From: Circinella umbellata
Taxonomy: Eukaryota; Mucoromycota; Mucoromycetes; Mucorales; Lichtheimiaceae
Assembly: GCA_025093555.1 (NCBI GenBank)
Contig: JAIWNF010000012.1
Coordinates: 186,001 to 250,000 of the forward strand
DNA: 64,000 nucleotides
Direction: 5' to 3'
The first letter of the stretch is position 1, and each line of letters starts with the position of its first letter. Positions 42,176 through 54,385 of this stretch are shown here, in pieces. A program made the position numbers and the translations under genes. Under the pieces are notes generated by a model. It was not told where the DNA came from and searched no databases. It worked only from the letters and a program-made list of their open reading frames with translations.

Positions 42176-45100
42176 ATGTCAAAATCCAATGTTATACGTC
42201 CCCGTTCTACTTCATATAACAATATTGAGGATGAGGTTGATATTGACGAAGAAGCTATTGATACTGGGTTGATACGATGTATATGTAATTCATCAGAAGA
42301 CGACGGTTTTACAATTCAATGCGAACGCTGTCTTGTTTGGCAACATGCTTTTTGCGTCAAAATTAGTCAAAATAATATTCCTGAACATTACCTTTGTGAC
42401 CAATGTGGAAAGAAAATCAATAATTCACATCGAGGTCATCACAAGGCATGGCGGGACCAAGTGGACCAATTTAATAAATCTGTCGAAAATGATGTACGAA
42501 CGTCAACTGTGCTGGATAGAAAACACCAACACCAACACCAACAACGTCGACACCAGCATCAGCAACCACAACCACAATCGGATTTCAATAATAATAACAC
42601 CAGTAGTAGTAATGGACTGAATAATAATAGCAACAATGAGTCCAACAGTAAACACCATTTCCGTGATATACATAACCGAATGGGAGGAGATGAAGACACC
42701 AAGTTGAATCGTAAAAAAAATCCCGTAGGTCGTCCTCCTAAAAGGCCAAAACTGTCAAAGAAAATATCAGTGTCGAAACGATCGTTACAAGGGCTGGAAT
42801 TACAAGACGAGAGTGTGACTATTAATAAAAATAATACTCACCATGATGATGGTTCCCCTCGTAAACGACGCCAAGAAGATATAGGTGTTGGTGAAAGTAG
42901 CAATAATAGTGCAAGTAGTGTTAATAGTCGACGTACAGTAGGTCATGATGTTACTGTTGGTAGTGGTAATGACTTTCAACCAATCAATTATAATGTTATC
43001 CGCAGCAAGCATGCAAAACAAGTGTTCAAAGATACTCGAGAACGTTTGGCTCGGTTAGAAAAAGGGAAAGGGAAACCCAGTAATAACGGCATACCATTAT
43101 CAACCAACGAGCAACATCAACAACAACATTCTATTATAACACCTCATATTGTTTTTGAAGAAGAAGCTATTAAAAAGGATTCGACTTTAAAAGCAAATAT
43201 ACAACCCTTGTCGAACAAACGAACAGTAACAACAACAGCAACAAACGACATTCCTACACACCGAAGACGACAACGGCAACAACAAGGACTATTTGCCAAT
43301 GCAGAGATTAGTCAAAATCAACTTGTTGCCGAAGTACATGGTGACATTATATTGAAATCAGAATACAAGTTTGACCCTGGTAATGACTTTTCGGTTCTTG
43401 GAACACCATGTGCATATGTTTTCTTTTATCCGACAATCGACCTTTGTATTGATGCACGGTATCGGGGAAACGATACCCGGAAAATCCGTCGCTCTTGTCA
43501 TCCGAACGCTGAACTCCGGAGCATCGTCGCACGACACACACCAGATCAGGAAATTCGTCTTGGTATTTTTTCACGCACGTTGATTGAAAAGGGAGATGAA
43601 ATCACCATTGGTTACGGCTGGCAACGGGGCCATATTAGTTGGAAAAAGAATCTTGAATGGCATGATTGTGGTATGACAGATGGTCATCAAGTCATTGACG
43701 AAGAAGAAGAACGCAGTAGTCGATCTGCACTTGCTCGAATGCTAAACTATTTCTCGGACGAATTTGGTGATTGTGCTTGTAATGATGTGAATCTCTGTTT
43801 TATTGAACATCTTAAAGCTATTCAGTCGGGTAGTGATGAACGACCTTTGACTACCTTTAAAGTTCCTTCAAGTACTAGTAGGGAAGGTACCGTAGGCAAT
43901 AATAATAATAATGGACCTAGTTCACGTGTATATGGTGAAAATTCCTTTTCTTCTACACAGACAATAACAAGTAGTAGTAAAGATATATCCAATCCTGCAT
44001 TAGTACCCAGTAAGTTTTTGTTTTGTGTTTTACATCTTTTTTAGCTTGTTTAAAAAAACGAAAAAAAAAAACTCTAATATCAGAATTTTTGTTGTTGATT
44101 CTTTTTTAATAGCACAACAACAACAAACATCACGACAAACAGCTATTAGTAATCCTGACAGCACCAACAATCATAATCACAACACAACCAAGGCAGAATA
44201 TCCAGTATCTTCTATTGAAGATAATATTCTTATTGACATTGTTTCTACATCTCCTCTTGTAAGAAGTCCTGTGATATCTACACCGCCGGTAATAGTATCG
44301 CCGGATATAGATGATGAATTGGATGTAGATGATGATATTGATATTGGTGAAGAATCTGCTACTGCTGCCAATTATGCTAAAACAAGACGCAGGCGTCGTC
44401 ATCATCATCATCGTCGATCAGATTCAGATAGTTCATCCTCGCTATCCAATTATTTGGGTTCTGATAACGATCTACGAAATCAAATAAGTGGTAAAAGAGT
44501 TAGACCATCATCAACAAAAAAGGAAAATGGAGTAAATCCATTGAAAAGACATAGTCGACCTTCAAAAGTTGATGAAAATAACAACAGCAAATCTAAACTG
44601 CCATGCAAAAAGGCTTGGGTTCGTAATTTTATGCAACAAGCAACTGTTTCTCCTCCTCCTACAAGTCCTATGACTCCTACCACAAACGCTCATGGTCCAT
44701 CTGATGTATCTAAAGGTAAATAACTAATGGCGAGGAAAGAAAAGAAAATCATAACAAAAAAAAACATGCTGTACATATTAACAAACTCATTTTTATTCCT
44801 TTTATTAGGTGAACTCGATAATACTACTCGACAAAAACAAAGTAAATTTTCACCAACGTTACCAAAAAATGACCAACAAAAACTAGAGAATATCACTCCA
44901 GCAACAGAAACAAAACAAGAGAATGGGCTATCATCATCGCCTTCATTTACACGAGCACCGACAACGACAGCAGTCATTGATATGGATTTGGATGAAGATG
45001 ATGGGGAATTAAGTGATGCCAGTTCAGCATCAACTATACCTATTATGGAACAGGATGATGATCGTTTAATGATGAATGAGCCTTTCGAAACAAACCAAAC

Positions 45101-45758
45101 TCGAGAAGAACCAACTAACACCCTGGTTTCGGACAAGAATGAAAAAGAATCAGAGAAAGAAGCGGAACCATCATCATCATCTTCAACAAATAAAAGTCAA
45201 CTATCACTGGAGCATAATAATAATAATGAAGTTAGTGAACCATTACCAGTAGTAGCAGACATAAAGGAAGATAAAGCACAACGCGTTGCAACAACTGAAG
45301 TACCTGGCAGTGGTAATAATACTGGCAACACCCTACAGCAACAACAACAACAACAACAACAACAACAGTCAACAGAGAAAAAACCTGAATTATCTGAAAT
45401 AGAGAAAGTAACTTCTCAACATCAGTTAATAGCAGAGGATAAATCGAGTGAAAAACAAAAAGAGAATCTATCGGTTGTTACTGAGCAAGCACAACGACAA
45501 AGTTCGAGTGAGGCAGATGAACAAAAACCGACTAAAGTAAAATTGTCTCTACAGGAATATCTTGCTCGACGTGGGACATCCAATCAAGGTAGAGTTCGTG
45601 CTGGTACGGAAGGAAAATCGTCAACACCATCTCCCTCATCGTCATCACCACAAGATTGCAGCAGCAGCAGTAGAGCCAAAACAGAAGAGCATCCTTGGAT
45701 TGCAGCAACAAGTCAAGTTGAAGTCACCATGGAAACGCGACAATCTGAAGCTCAGTAA
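42176..45758 (+). CDS. PHD- and SET-domain protein, Set3/KMT2E (MLL5) type
   Basis: Three exons: 42176-44009, 44113-44715 and 44809-45758. They join to 1128 residues. The PHD finger at about 33-80 (CICNSSEDDGFTIQCERC, then WQHAFC and CDQC) matches the class that reads H3K4me3. An AT-hook-like motif (GRPPKRPK) lies near 186. The SET domain is at about 384-495: VAEVHGDIILKSEYKFDPGN, IRRSCHPNAELRSIV and GDEITIGYGW. In place of the catalytic NHSC and ELxxDY motifs it has RRSCHPNA and EITIGYGW. That matches the Set3/MLL5 group, which is thought to lack methyltransferase activity. Yeast Set3 scaffolds a histone deacetylase complex; a chromatin role in the nucleus is inferred. The remaining 600 residues are disordered (polyQ, polyN, Ser-rich, acidic). 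Confidence 0.92.
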
Positions 45759-46545
45759 ATTTAGTTGATTGCTTTGCATTACCAGATAAATACACAACCA
45801 TTTTTTTAAAAAAAAAAATTAAATACCCATTCTCCACCTCCACCACCTTTTTACATTGGCACAAAGACACAGAGCAGCGCATATCATTCATAATCACAAC
45901 AATTTATTGTTCTGTTTTTTTTTCTCGATTCCTGAATAACAGAACAAGAAGATAACAAATACTCATCACCTTTCTTTATTATCATTATTTCTAACATAAT
46001 ATGTACATGAATCATTTGTGTTTGATTATCTTTATTTGAGTAACATTTTTTTTATTTTTACAATTTTTCATTCCACTTGTATTTTGCATTTATTTTTTCT
46101 TTTTTTTTGTATCAATCCTTTCCCTTTCTAGGATTATTACTTTGTACAGTTTTAGTTTTCTTTCTTTCGTTTTTCAACCCATCTCCCTTCTTTTATATTT
46201 ATACACTTGATCTCTTTGTAAATACCGAAAGTACTATTTGATTGCTTTACAAAACGGCTAAAAAAGTTATTTCTGTGGACTACTTATATTACGTATCTTT
46301 TATTATCTTGGTTTTATATATTCTTGAGAGTTATTAAGAATATGTTTTGAAAGTAGAAAAAGAGATACTTAAACATGATAAGATACTTTTATTATTAATA
46401 ATAGTTAATAGTAATACAGAGGATATACGGACCAGGAAAAGACATATAAATTAGGACATAGTGTAGGAAGGTGAAGGTTGGTAGGTACGGACAATGGTGA
46501 AAAATAAGAAAAAAAATAAGTGAATTAAATCAGATCAGTTGTAAA
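45759..46545. other. Convergent intergenic region
   Basis: 3' flanks of the Set3-like gene and the P450 gene. T-rich, no gene seen. Confidence 0.6.
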
Positions 46546-48304
46546 TCATTTCTTCTTTGTAAACACAAGAGGGTCATCACTTGTTTGGGCAATCATACCA
46601 CCGAGGTATCGATTAGGAGTAGGTAATTTACCACTTGCAGTAGCAACATCAAAGCGTCGAAGAAGTGTGATAAGTGACATTTTAATTTCATGTACGGCAA
46701 AAAATCGGCCCGGACACAGATGTTTACCAAGACCAAATGTAACAAAGTCTCGGCCTGGTGCTGTTGAAGTTTTATTACCAGACATACGAGGATCCATTTC
46801 CTCAACTGTGGAACGATTTGCATTTAATCCATTGAAATTAAGTTGTCTATTTGTGGACTGAACACGGCGACCTAATTAATCAAGCTTTAGTTCACGTGAT
46901 CTATTTCGTTTTAATGTATGTTTTTGTATATAACAAAAAAGAGAAATATATCGTTTATATAATTACCCTTAGGAACTTGATAACCATTAGCAAAAGTATA
47001 AACATCTTTCATGACAGCCTTTGCATTAGCCATTTTATCAACTCCCTGACGTAACACTTCACGAATGAATTGATCCAAAAATTTCATTTGCGTAAGTCCT
47101 TCATTGGTTATAGGTCCATCACCCAATACCTCTTGCATTTCTTTTTCTAATTCTTCGCGTAAATCAGGGCGAGCTAATAACCAATATAAAGAAAAGCTCA
47201 AATTCATGGATGTTGTATGAACAGATGCAAAAGCAATCAACAGTACTGATTGAGCTACTTCTTCGTCAGTATAACTAGATCCATCGGGCTTCTTGTATTC
47301 AATCAAACCTTGTAAAAAGTTAGAATCCAATCCATGAGGAACACCTACTGCTTCGGCTTGTCGCATCTTTTCTCTACGCTGACGAACCACAGGTAAAACA
47401 TGATCACGCATCACTTGACGATGCCATTCGACTTGTTGTAAAAATGGGATAATAAACTTGTGTAATGATTTAGGTGTGGAGAGAAAAATACCAACATTAT
47501 TAGTAACATCCGAAGTAAAGTCGGCAAAGGATTTAATGACAACCGGGTTCGTTTCGACTTCTTCACCAACAAGACTTCCAACACTCATATAAGCAACCCA
47601 TCGTTGAAGGAATAAGTTTGGGTTTTTGGTATGATAAATATCTTGGTCTTCGGTCAAAATATCAAGACCACGGTTTAAACCACGGATAATACGATCTGTT
47701 AAAGTAAGGATTTTCTGGGGTGAAATAACTTCTTTTGCTACTGGTGGATTTGCCTCGAAACCAATTTCGAACGTAGTAGGATCAATTACATAATGCATAA
47801 ATAAGACATCTACATATACAGATCCATTGTATAGTATTAATATGAATATTCATTGTCAAAACTTTGCAACCTATTTTTTTATTTACCTTCCAAAACACCT
47901 TCTTTAAGCGATAATTCATCAGTTGGAGCCTTGAGTGCTTCTTCAGCTGATCTACCTGTCGCGATAGTAGTAATTGAACCACCCAAATTAAGATCATATA
48001 TATCACCGTATTTTTCCGAGCACCAATCTAAGAAACGATCACTATCATAGAAAATATAAGGCAAGTGACCAAGAAGAGGAAATGCATATCCAACACGAGG
48101 AGGTAAATTGAGTTTTTCACGTCTTGTTTTAATATAATCGACAAGGTTATAGAAAGTAAAGAATGTTGCGCCGCCAATAAGTAGAAGTTCATTACGGGAA
48201 GAACGACTATAAAGTTCCAAAGCTTTGGAATAAAAGTCTGTGTTTTGGAAAAGATTAACAGCTTTTCCAATTGAAGTAGTTGCTGATACTAAATATTGTT
48301 CCAT
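46546..48304 (-). CDS. Cytochrome P450 monooxygenase (fungal, ent-kaurene-oxidase-like class)
   Basis: Three minus-strand exons: 48304-47887, 47809-46967 and 46871-46546. They join to 528 residues, a normal P450 length. A membrane anchor is near residues 38-57 (ELLLIGGATFFTFYNLVDYI), followed by the hinge LPPRVGYAFPLLGHLPY. The I-helix reads FASVHTTS, with His where many P450s have Asp/Glu; this is usual in the fungal CYP503-like class. The K-helix is EVLR (ExxR). The heme loop FGLGKHLCPGRFFA carries Cys 473. It would sit in the ER membrane and use a P450 reductase to hydroxylate a hydrophobic substrate. The substrate is not predictable. The stretch before the heme loop (EEMDPRMSG) is an atypical PERF-like region. 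The gene diverges from the RecQ gene. Confidence 0.92.
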
Positions 48305-49382
48305 AATGTTATATAAAGAGAGAGGGAAAGAAAAGAGACGGTGGGGGGTTATATAGCCAAAAAAAAGAAAAGAAAGGATGTGTGCCGATTATACAAGCAA
48401 GAGGACAATTAAGAGAAGACAAGAACAAAGCTTTGATGCTTATTTTTATATGTAAAGAAAACTGAAAACGATCTTAAAATGCGCGGGGTTATCATTTTTT
48501 ATTAACCATCGGAAACTGAGTAAAATGGTTGTTGTATTCTCCTATACAAAATGAATGCTGCTGACAGTCATAACAAAGGTTTTCTATGGTTTTTACTTAC
48601 TCATGAGCTTATTATATATGTATATATATATTATTGAATTACTATTTATTATAATAAGCTTATATTTTAACGTATTTTATGAAAATAATAAGATAATTGA
48701 TACTATTAACTTATTGTGACAATTAAGAATTCATATGGAGCTGGCAGTCTCAGATTTTCGGACAGACTGCCCGCTCCGTAATTATGAAATGCGGGCATCC
48801 GCTCCTTTATTGTATTGTTTAAGATACCTTTTTCAAATATTGTCAATTACTATATATAATACCCCCGACTTTTTAATATACATTTCGAAACATGCGTTGA
48901 TAATTTTTCCAAATATATAAGTTCTATCATTGTGTTCCCTCAAAATTAAAAGGGTAATTGATAACCATCCGCCACAATATGTAAAACCAATTCATACACA
49001 TATCATCGTGGATAAAATAAGAGATGACACATATTGAGTTTCATGATTTTTGTTATATGATCCTTTTACTTCTTTTCTTGTTATTGTACCAGTGATAAAG
49101 CAGCTTTAAACTAATGGGATCTTTATGTCTTAAATAAAAGAAATCGAAGAACCTTGTAATACTTTATTATACACTTAATGCATTCATTCAGTATTAAGCC
49201 CTACTTTAAATATTTATCAGACAATAATAAGTATTTTATACTCATAAAATAAGAAAGTAGTACACATGCTTGTCATTATGCGACAAATTTGGTATGAACA
49301 CAAAGTTTGAAAAATTGTTTCATTTTTTTTTCCTTGTTCCTTTTTTTTTTATTTCTTCCCAGAAATAAAGACTAAAGTAAAA
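48305..49382. promoter_or_regulatory. Divergent intergenic region P450/RecQ
   Basis: 1.08 kb between divergent starts, AT-rich. A less AT-rich segment at about 48740-48805 contains repeated GCCCGC/GCGGGC and CCGCTCC units. No gene is supported. Confidence 0.5.
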
Positions 49383-52270
49383 ATGAAGGATAACAGGATT
49401 ATTGCCATTGACAATGAAATTGAACGGATCGATGAGCAGATTACTATACTCGAAACACAACGACTTAGTTTATTAGAACAACGACAAGACATTGTAGATG
49501 AAATCTCGGTTGCCGAAAGCATGGAACTTGAAAGTGACAACAATGTCGATTATGGTGATCCAAGTCAATTTTCATGGACACAACAACTTCAACAAGCAGC
49601 ATATCAACATTGGGGCATTACTTCCTTTCGACCTTTACAAGTTCCTATTTTGAATGCAGCATTGGATAAAAAACGAGATATTTTTGTCGTATTACCAACT
49701 GGTGGTGGTAAATCATTATGCTATCAATTACCAGCACTCTTGGAAGGTCTTGATGAAAAAAATAAATTTACAGTGGTTGTATCACCTCTTGTTTCATTGA
49801 GTCATGATCAAGTATATCATTTGAAACAAGCAAACATACCAGCAGCTACATTAACTAATGGATCAACTAGGGAACAAACAAACTTGGTTCATGATTTTAT
49901 TGGTGGCAAAAAATTGAATGATCCTCAACATCATTTCAAGTTAATTTATGTTACACCTGAAAGAGTAGCACATTCAAAACGTTTCATGACTAAATTGAAT
50001 ATCGCCTATGACCAAGGACGCGTATCGCGTATTGTTGTTGATGAAGCACATTGTTGTTCACAACAAGGTCATGATTTTAGGTTAGATATTATTCACTAAA
50101 TACTATATCTATTTAAAATAACAATATCTTAATTGTACATAATTATTATTATTATTATTGTAGAAAGGATTATAAAGACCTGAGCGTTTTTCGAGTTAGT
50201 ATCCATTCATTTACGTCTTTAAAAAAGAGTTTTATTTAATAGAATAGATACTAAACATGAAACTATATTATTCAGAACGCATTTTCGCAAATACCTATTA
50301 TGGCCCTCACTGCTACATGTCCATGGAATGTAATGAAGGATGTTATGAAAATTCTTGGATTACGACAACCACAAATGCCTCGTGGAACTTTAGTTTACAG
50401 TGCACCTCTTCATCGTGTGTAATTTTTATTTATGTATATTTCATATTTTGATTCAAAAGAATTATATAATTATCTAACACTATCATCATTATTTAGGTCC
50501 AAATCTTATCTATCAAGTAGTTAAACGTCCAGATACTATGAAAGAAACGATACAACACATATCCAAATACATTCTAAAGAATTATCGAGGTCAATCAGGA
50601 ATTATATATTGTTTTTCAAAAAAAGATACAGAAACAGTTTCAATGGATTTATATAATGAAAGTAAAGGACAAATTGTTTGTGAAGTTTACCATGCAGATT
50701 TAAGTTTGGTATGTATATTATATATTATTAAAAGCTGGATAAATGACAAGAGAACGAATTACTTAATGAATTATATATATATATTATTATTGTTACCTTG
50801 TGTAAATTGTAATATAATATATAAAAATAGGAAAGTAAAGAAGAAGTTCATCGTTTATGGCGTGAAAAGAAAGTTCATGTTATTGTTGCAACTATTGCAT
50901 TTGGAATGGGTATTAATCATTTAGAAACACGATTTGTTATTCATCATTCTATGCCTAAATCTCTTGAGAATTATTATCAAGAAAGTGGACGAGCAGGTAA
51001 AATATATAGTAACAACATATATACGCACTCTATAGAATAATCTGATGTATAATATATTAATGCCAATAATAATAGGTCGTGATGGAAAAAGAGCAGATTG
51101 CATACTATATTACCGAGGTCAAGATGGTAATTGTTATACAACGATAATTTAATGATGTGAGGTTTCTTATTTCAACTTCAATTTTATTTCTAGTATTTCG
51201 TATTTCTACTATGGTAGTTAATGAAGTTTTTGGTGGTTCGAATTGTAAGTTATTCTTATTTTATATATAAATATAGTTAGTGTACATTTGTAGATAAATG
51301 GGTGTAAAAGGAACATAAATAATTAAAGAGATGTAATATATTGTAACTTTAAACTTGTATTTTTAGTGTATAAAATGGTGAATTATGCACAAGAATTATC
51401 CACTTGTCGAAAAATCATTTTTGAAAAATATTTTTCAGTAGATCCATCCATTCCTGCATATACTTCTGGATTAGTTAATAGTACAAGTCCTGACGTCAAA
51501 TGTGGAACGTGTGACAATTGTACAAGACAAGAACCTATCCAAATGGTAGATATTTCAAAGGAAACACTTACACTTGCTCATTTATGTCGAGCATTAAAAA
51601 ATGTTGATGAACAAGTCACTTTAAAAGCCCTGATTGGTTTTTGGCAAGGAAAAGGGTTGAAAAAACTTAAACTTGAATATTTAAAAGAAGATCCAAATAT
51701 TCAAATTCCAGTTAATAAGGCTTATTCGATAATGGTAACCACCAAAAAGAAAAAGAAAAAGAAATATAAAGTGGTATATCGAATGGATTATTAATTGGGA
51801 AGGAACTAAAAATTCATTTGTTTGAATAGGATCTTGAACGAATCATTAACCATTTGCTTATAAATCAATACCTTGCCGAAAAATTCCATTTCACCATGTA
51901 TAGTACATACTCGTAAGTCGATAAATTTAGATAAATTTTTTAAAACGCATGAAAATTAGATAATGTACTAATAATAGAAATGATGATGAATTTAATTACT
52001 AGATATATTGTTGAAGGACACCGATCATTTAATTTAATCCAAGCTCAGGAAGAAGGTACTTTAACTGAAATAAAACTTGGATTTATCGGTAATAACAACA
52101 TTGCCAGCAGTAGCAACAGGAGCCGCAGCAACAATGTCGCTAGTAGTCACAGCAGTGCTAGTACCATTAATAGTAATAATCGAAAACGTAGACGGTCATC
52201 AACTGAAGAGCATTCAAAAGCCAACAAAAAATCTGCTTTAATCATCTTGGATGACGATTATAATGTTTAA
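49383..52270 (+). CDS. RecQ-family DNA helicase, RECQL1-like
   Basis: Ten exons: 49383-50080, 50164-50194, 50276-50414, 50497-50708, 50831-50996, 51076-51126, 51194-51244, 51367-51734, 51830-51912 and 52003-52270. They join to 688 residues. A short coiled coil (1-45) precedes the helicase core, as in human RECQL1. Motifs: FRPLQ (motif 0), LPTGGGKS (Walker A, Lys 110), DEAH (220-223), [30 protein letters not shown] and [14 protein letters not shown]. The zinc-binding region includes CGTCDNC, followed by a winged-helix region. The tail is Ser/Asn-rich with a basic patch (RKRRR). It unwinds DNA 3' to 5' in nuclear repair and replication (family knowledge). The aromatic-rich loop, normally SQWGHDFRP, reads SQQGHDFRK. 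No HRDC domain is present. Confidence 0.95.
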
Positions 52271-52870
52271 ATAAACTGTATATACTTTTATATGTATATA
52301 CTTTTGCTCATACAGTAACGAATAATATATATACCGCTCATCAACCGATCCATTATCCCTGCATATTCACAACATTGAAAAAAAAAAGAAATAATAAAAT
52401 TCACTTTATACAATTTTTGTTTTTTTTTGTAATGTATGTGAGGGTGCGTGCGTGATAAAATAAGGGATAAAAACCTTTTGAGAGTTGTTACGTATATGAA
52501 GGGGAGGGTTAGAGGAAAAGAAAGAGTTTGTATCGAAATAAAAAATAAAAGCATATATGTGATTGTTGCTATGAGACAAAGTAAAAAAAAAAAAAAAAAA
52601 CTGCCTGTTACTATGCGATATGCTGATTGTAGGCATATATATTAATAATATATGTTTGTAATTTTTTATGTTACGAAAGAATAATAAAAAAAGGAGTTCC
52701 AGGAGAATGTGTGAGTTATTGAAGATTTTAATTGACTTGGGTTGTTATATATACTGCTGTTTGTTGATGTTGCGGTTAATATGTATAATTGATATATATG
52801 TTTATAATACGACATTAGAGAGGAAATATATCAATCACGTATACATATACACATTAGAATATGTGTCACT
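52271..52870. other. Convergent intergenic region
   Basis: 3' flanks of RecQ and Rad6. An A-run lies at about 52583-52600. No gene seen. Confidence 0.6.
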
Positions 52871-53763
52871 TTATTCCCAAGATGATTCCACAGTTTCACG
52901 AACTCGTCTCACATATTCCTTTCTGTTTTCACGATATAAGTTAGCGGCTTCGGCATTAGCGGGAGAATTAGGATTAGGATCATGCAACAATGACTGGATA
53001 CTGGTAAGGATAGCAGCCACGTCATATGTAGGACTCCAACGATTTTGAAGAATATCAAGACAAAGTTCTCCATTGGCATAAACATTTGGATGAAACATTT
53101 TTGAAACGAACTTGACCTGAGGTGGTTTGTTTGGCTATATGATATGATATGATATTAGTTATTAACTATTATTATTTTTACCATTTAATCCCTAACTACA
53201 TGAATAGAAAGACAAACAAGAGAAAGAAGATATTTCTAATTAAATATTTACATATGTTTCATCAAATTGAAGAACCAATTTAAACGTTCCGTCTTCAAAA
53301 GGGGTATCAGCTATGTATAAAAAAAACATTATTAAAATTTATTCTTTCCAATAAAAATATATATTCCATTATACTTAAGTACTTACAAGGTCCAAAGATT
53401 ACAGCATTCCACATCATAATATTATCAGGACAAGGTGCACCTATTTTGTTACAATCATTACGATTAAGTCATTTTGCTATTTAAATAATCATACTGTCTT
53501 TTTTTCCAATTCAAATGAAAATACAATTGTTTTTCTTTTATTACCTGATACACCTCCTATATATAAAAACAAAGAAATATAAAAATAGATTTAGTTTTTC
53601 TACTCTTTTTTTTTCACTAGACTCATCTTTATATTTCTGTAATATTATTCATATATCTGGTTCTTTTTTTCAATTCATGAGAATAGTGATTTTTTTTACC
53701 TGGTGGATCACTTTGTAATCTCTTGAAGTCACGCATCAAACGTCTTCTGGTAGGAGTTGACAT
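52871..53763 (-). CDS. RAD6: Ubiquitin-conjugating enzyme E2, Rad6/Ubc2
   Basis: Five minus-strand exons: 53763-53700, 53556-53545, 53440-53387, 53310-53252 and 53134-52871. They join to 150 residues. It begins [20 protein letters not shown] and continues [20 protein letters not shown]. The HPN motif is at 78-80 and the active-site Cys is at 88 (NGELCLDIL), the same position as in yeast Rad6. It stops at WE, so it lacks the acidic tail of yeast Rad6 and resembles human UBE2A/B. Rad6 works with Rad18 on PCNA and with Bre1 on histone H2B, in the nucleus. Exon 2 is a 12-nt microexon encoding most of GGVSG; it is required to restore the invariant Rad6 sequence and is bounded by AG and GT. Confidence 0.96.
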
Positions 53764-54177
53764 TGTTGAATAATAATAATTATAAAAGAAAAGAAAAAAA
53801 AGAAGGAGAAAAGAACTAAGAAGAAAAAAAAGTGTTCGAAACAAAGCTTTTTAAGCAGAAAAGTACAAATTCCGAAAATCATCCAAAATAGGGTAGTTTA
53901 AAAAGTGCTTTAAAAAGCTTGGTTACAGAATACATAGTAAGTAAAGCATTCTAGTTATTCTAGTTAATTCGGATTTTAAGTAGCCGTAGCAATCAAATAT
54001 TTCGTTATAATATATCCGTACTATAAAAATACCTTTTTAATACTAAATTGGCATTTATATTTGTAATTATATTAGATTAATAATAGAATAGTAATATCAC
54101 ATTTAGATATTGAACAAGTAAATTCTGTTAAAGTACAAAAAAAAAAGTATATTAAAAAAACATCGGGATGATAATGA

Positions 54178-54200
54178 ATATATATATATATATATATATA
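54178..54200 (+). repeat. (TA)n microsatellite
   Basis: A perfect TA dinucleotide run in the intergenic region. Confidence 0.85.
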
Positions 54201-54344
54201 AGACTATGATAGAAAATGATAATGAGAAAAAACTGTACAACATGAAGGGGTTAAAAGTAATGGGGAATCAAATAATATGCAATACATAATAATAATAATA
54301 ATAGATATATGAAATTATAGATGTATGTAAGTATGTAATATGTA

Positions 54345-54360
54345 TGTGTGTGTGTGTGTG
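54345..54360 (+). repeat. (TG)n microsatellite
   Basis: A short TG run about 25 bp beyond the stop codon of the trehalose phosphatase gene, within its likely 3' untranslated region. Confidence 0.8.
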
Positions 54361-54385
54361 GTAATATGTTTTCCAAGCGCTTATT

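Larger units (their letters stand above)
53764..54385. other. Intergenic region between Rad6 and trehalose phosphatase
   Basis: AT-rich promoter region of RAD6 and 3' flank of the trehalose phosphatase gene, with two microsatellites listed separately. No gene seen. Confidence 0.6.

Noticed and set aside
42800..43021. Minus-strand frame rich in Thr and Ile
   Set aside because: Antisense of the low-complexity linker in the Set3-like gene.
44690..45136. 148-codon minus-strand frame
   Set aside because: Shadow of the Set3-like third exon; Ser-rich composition comes from the sense-strand acidic and Ser repeats.
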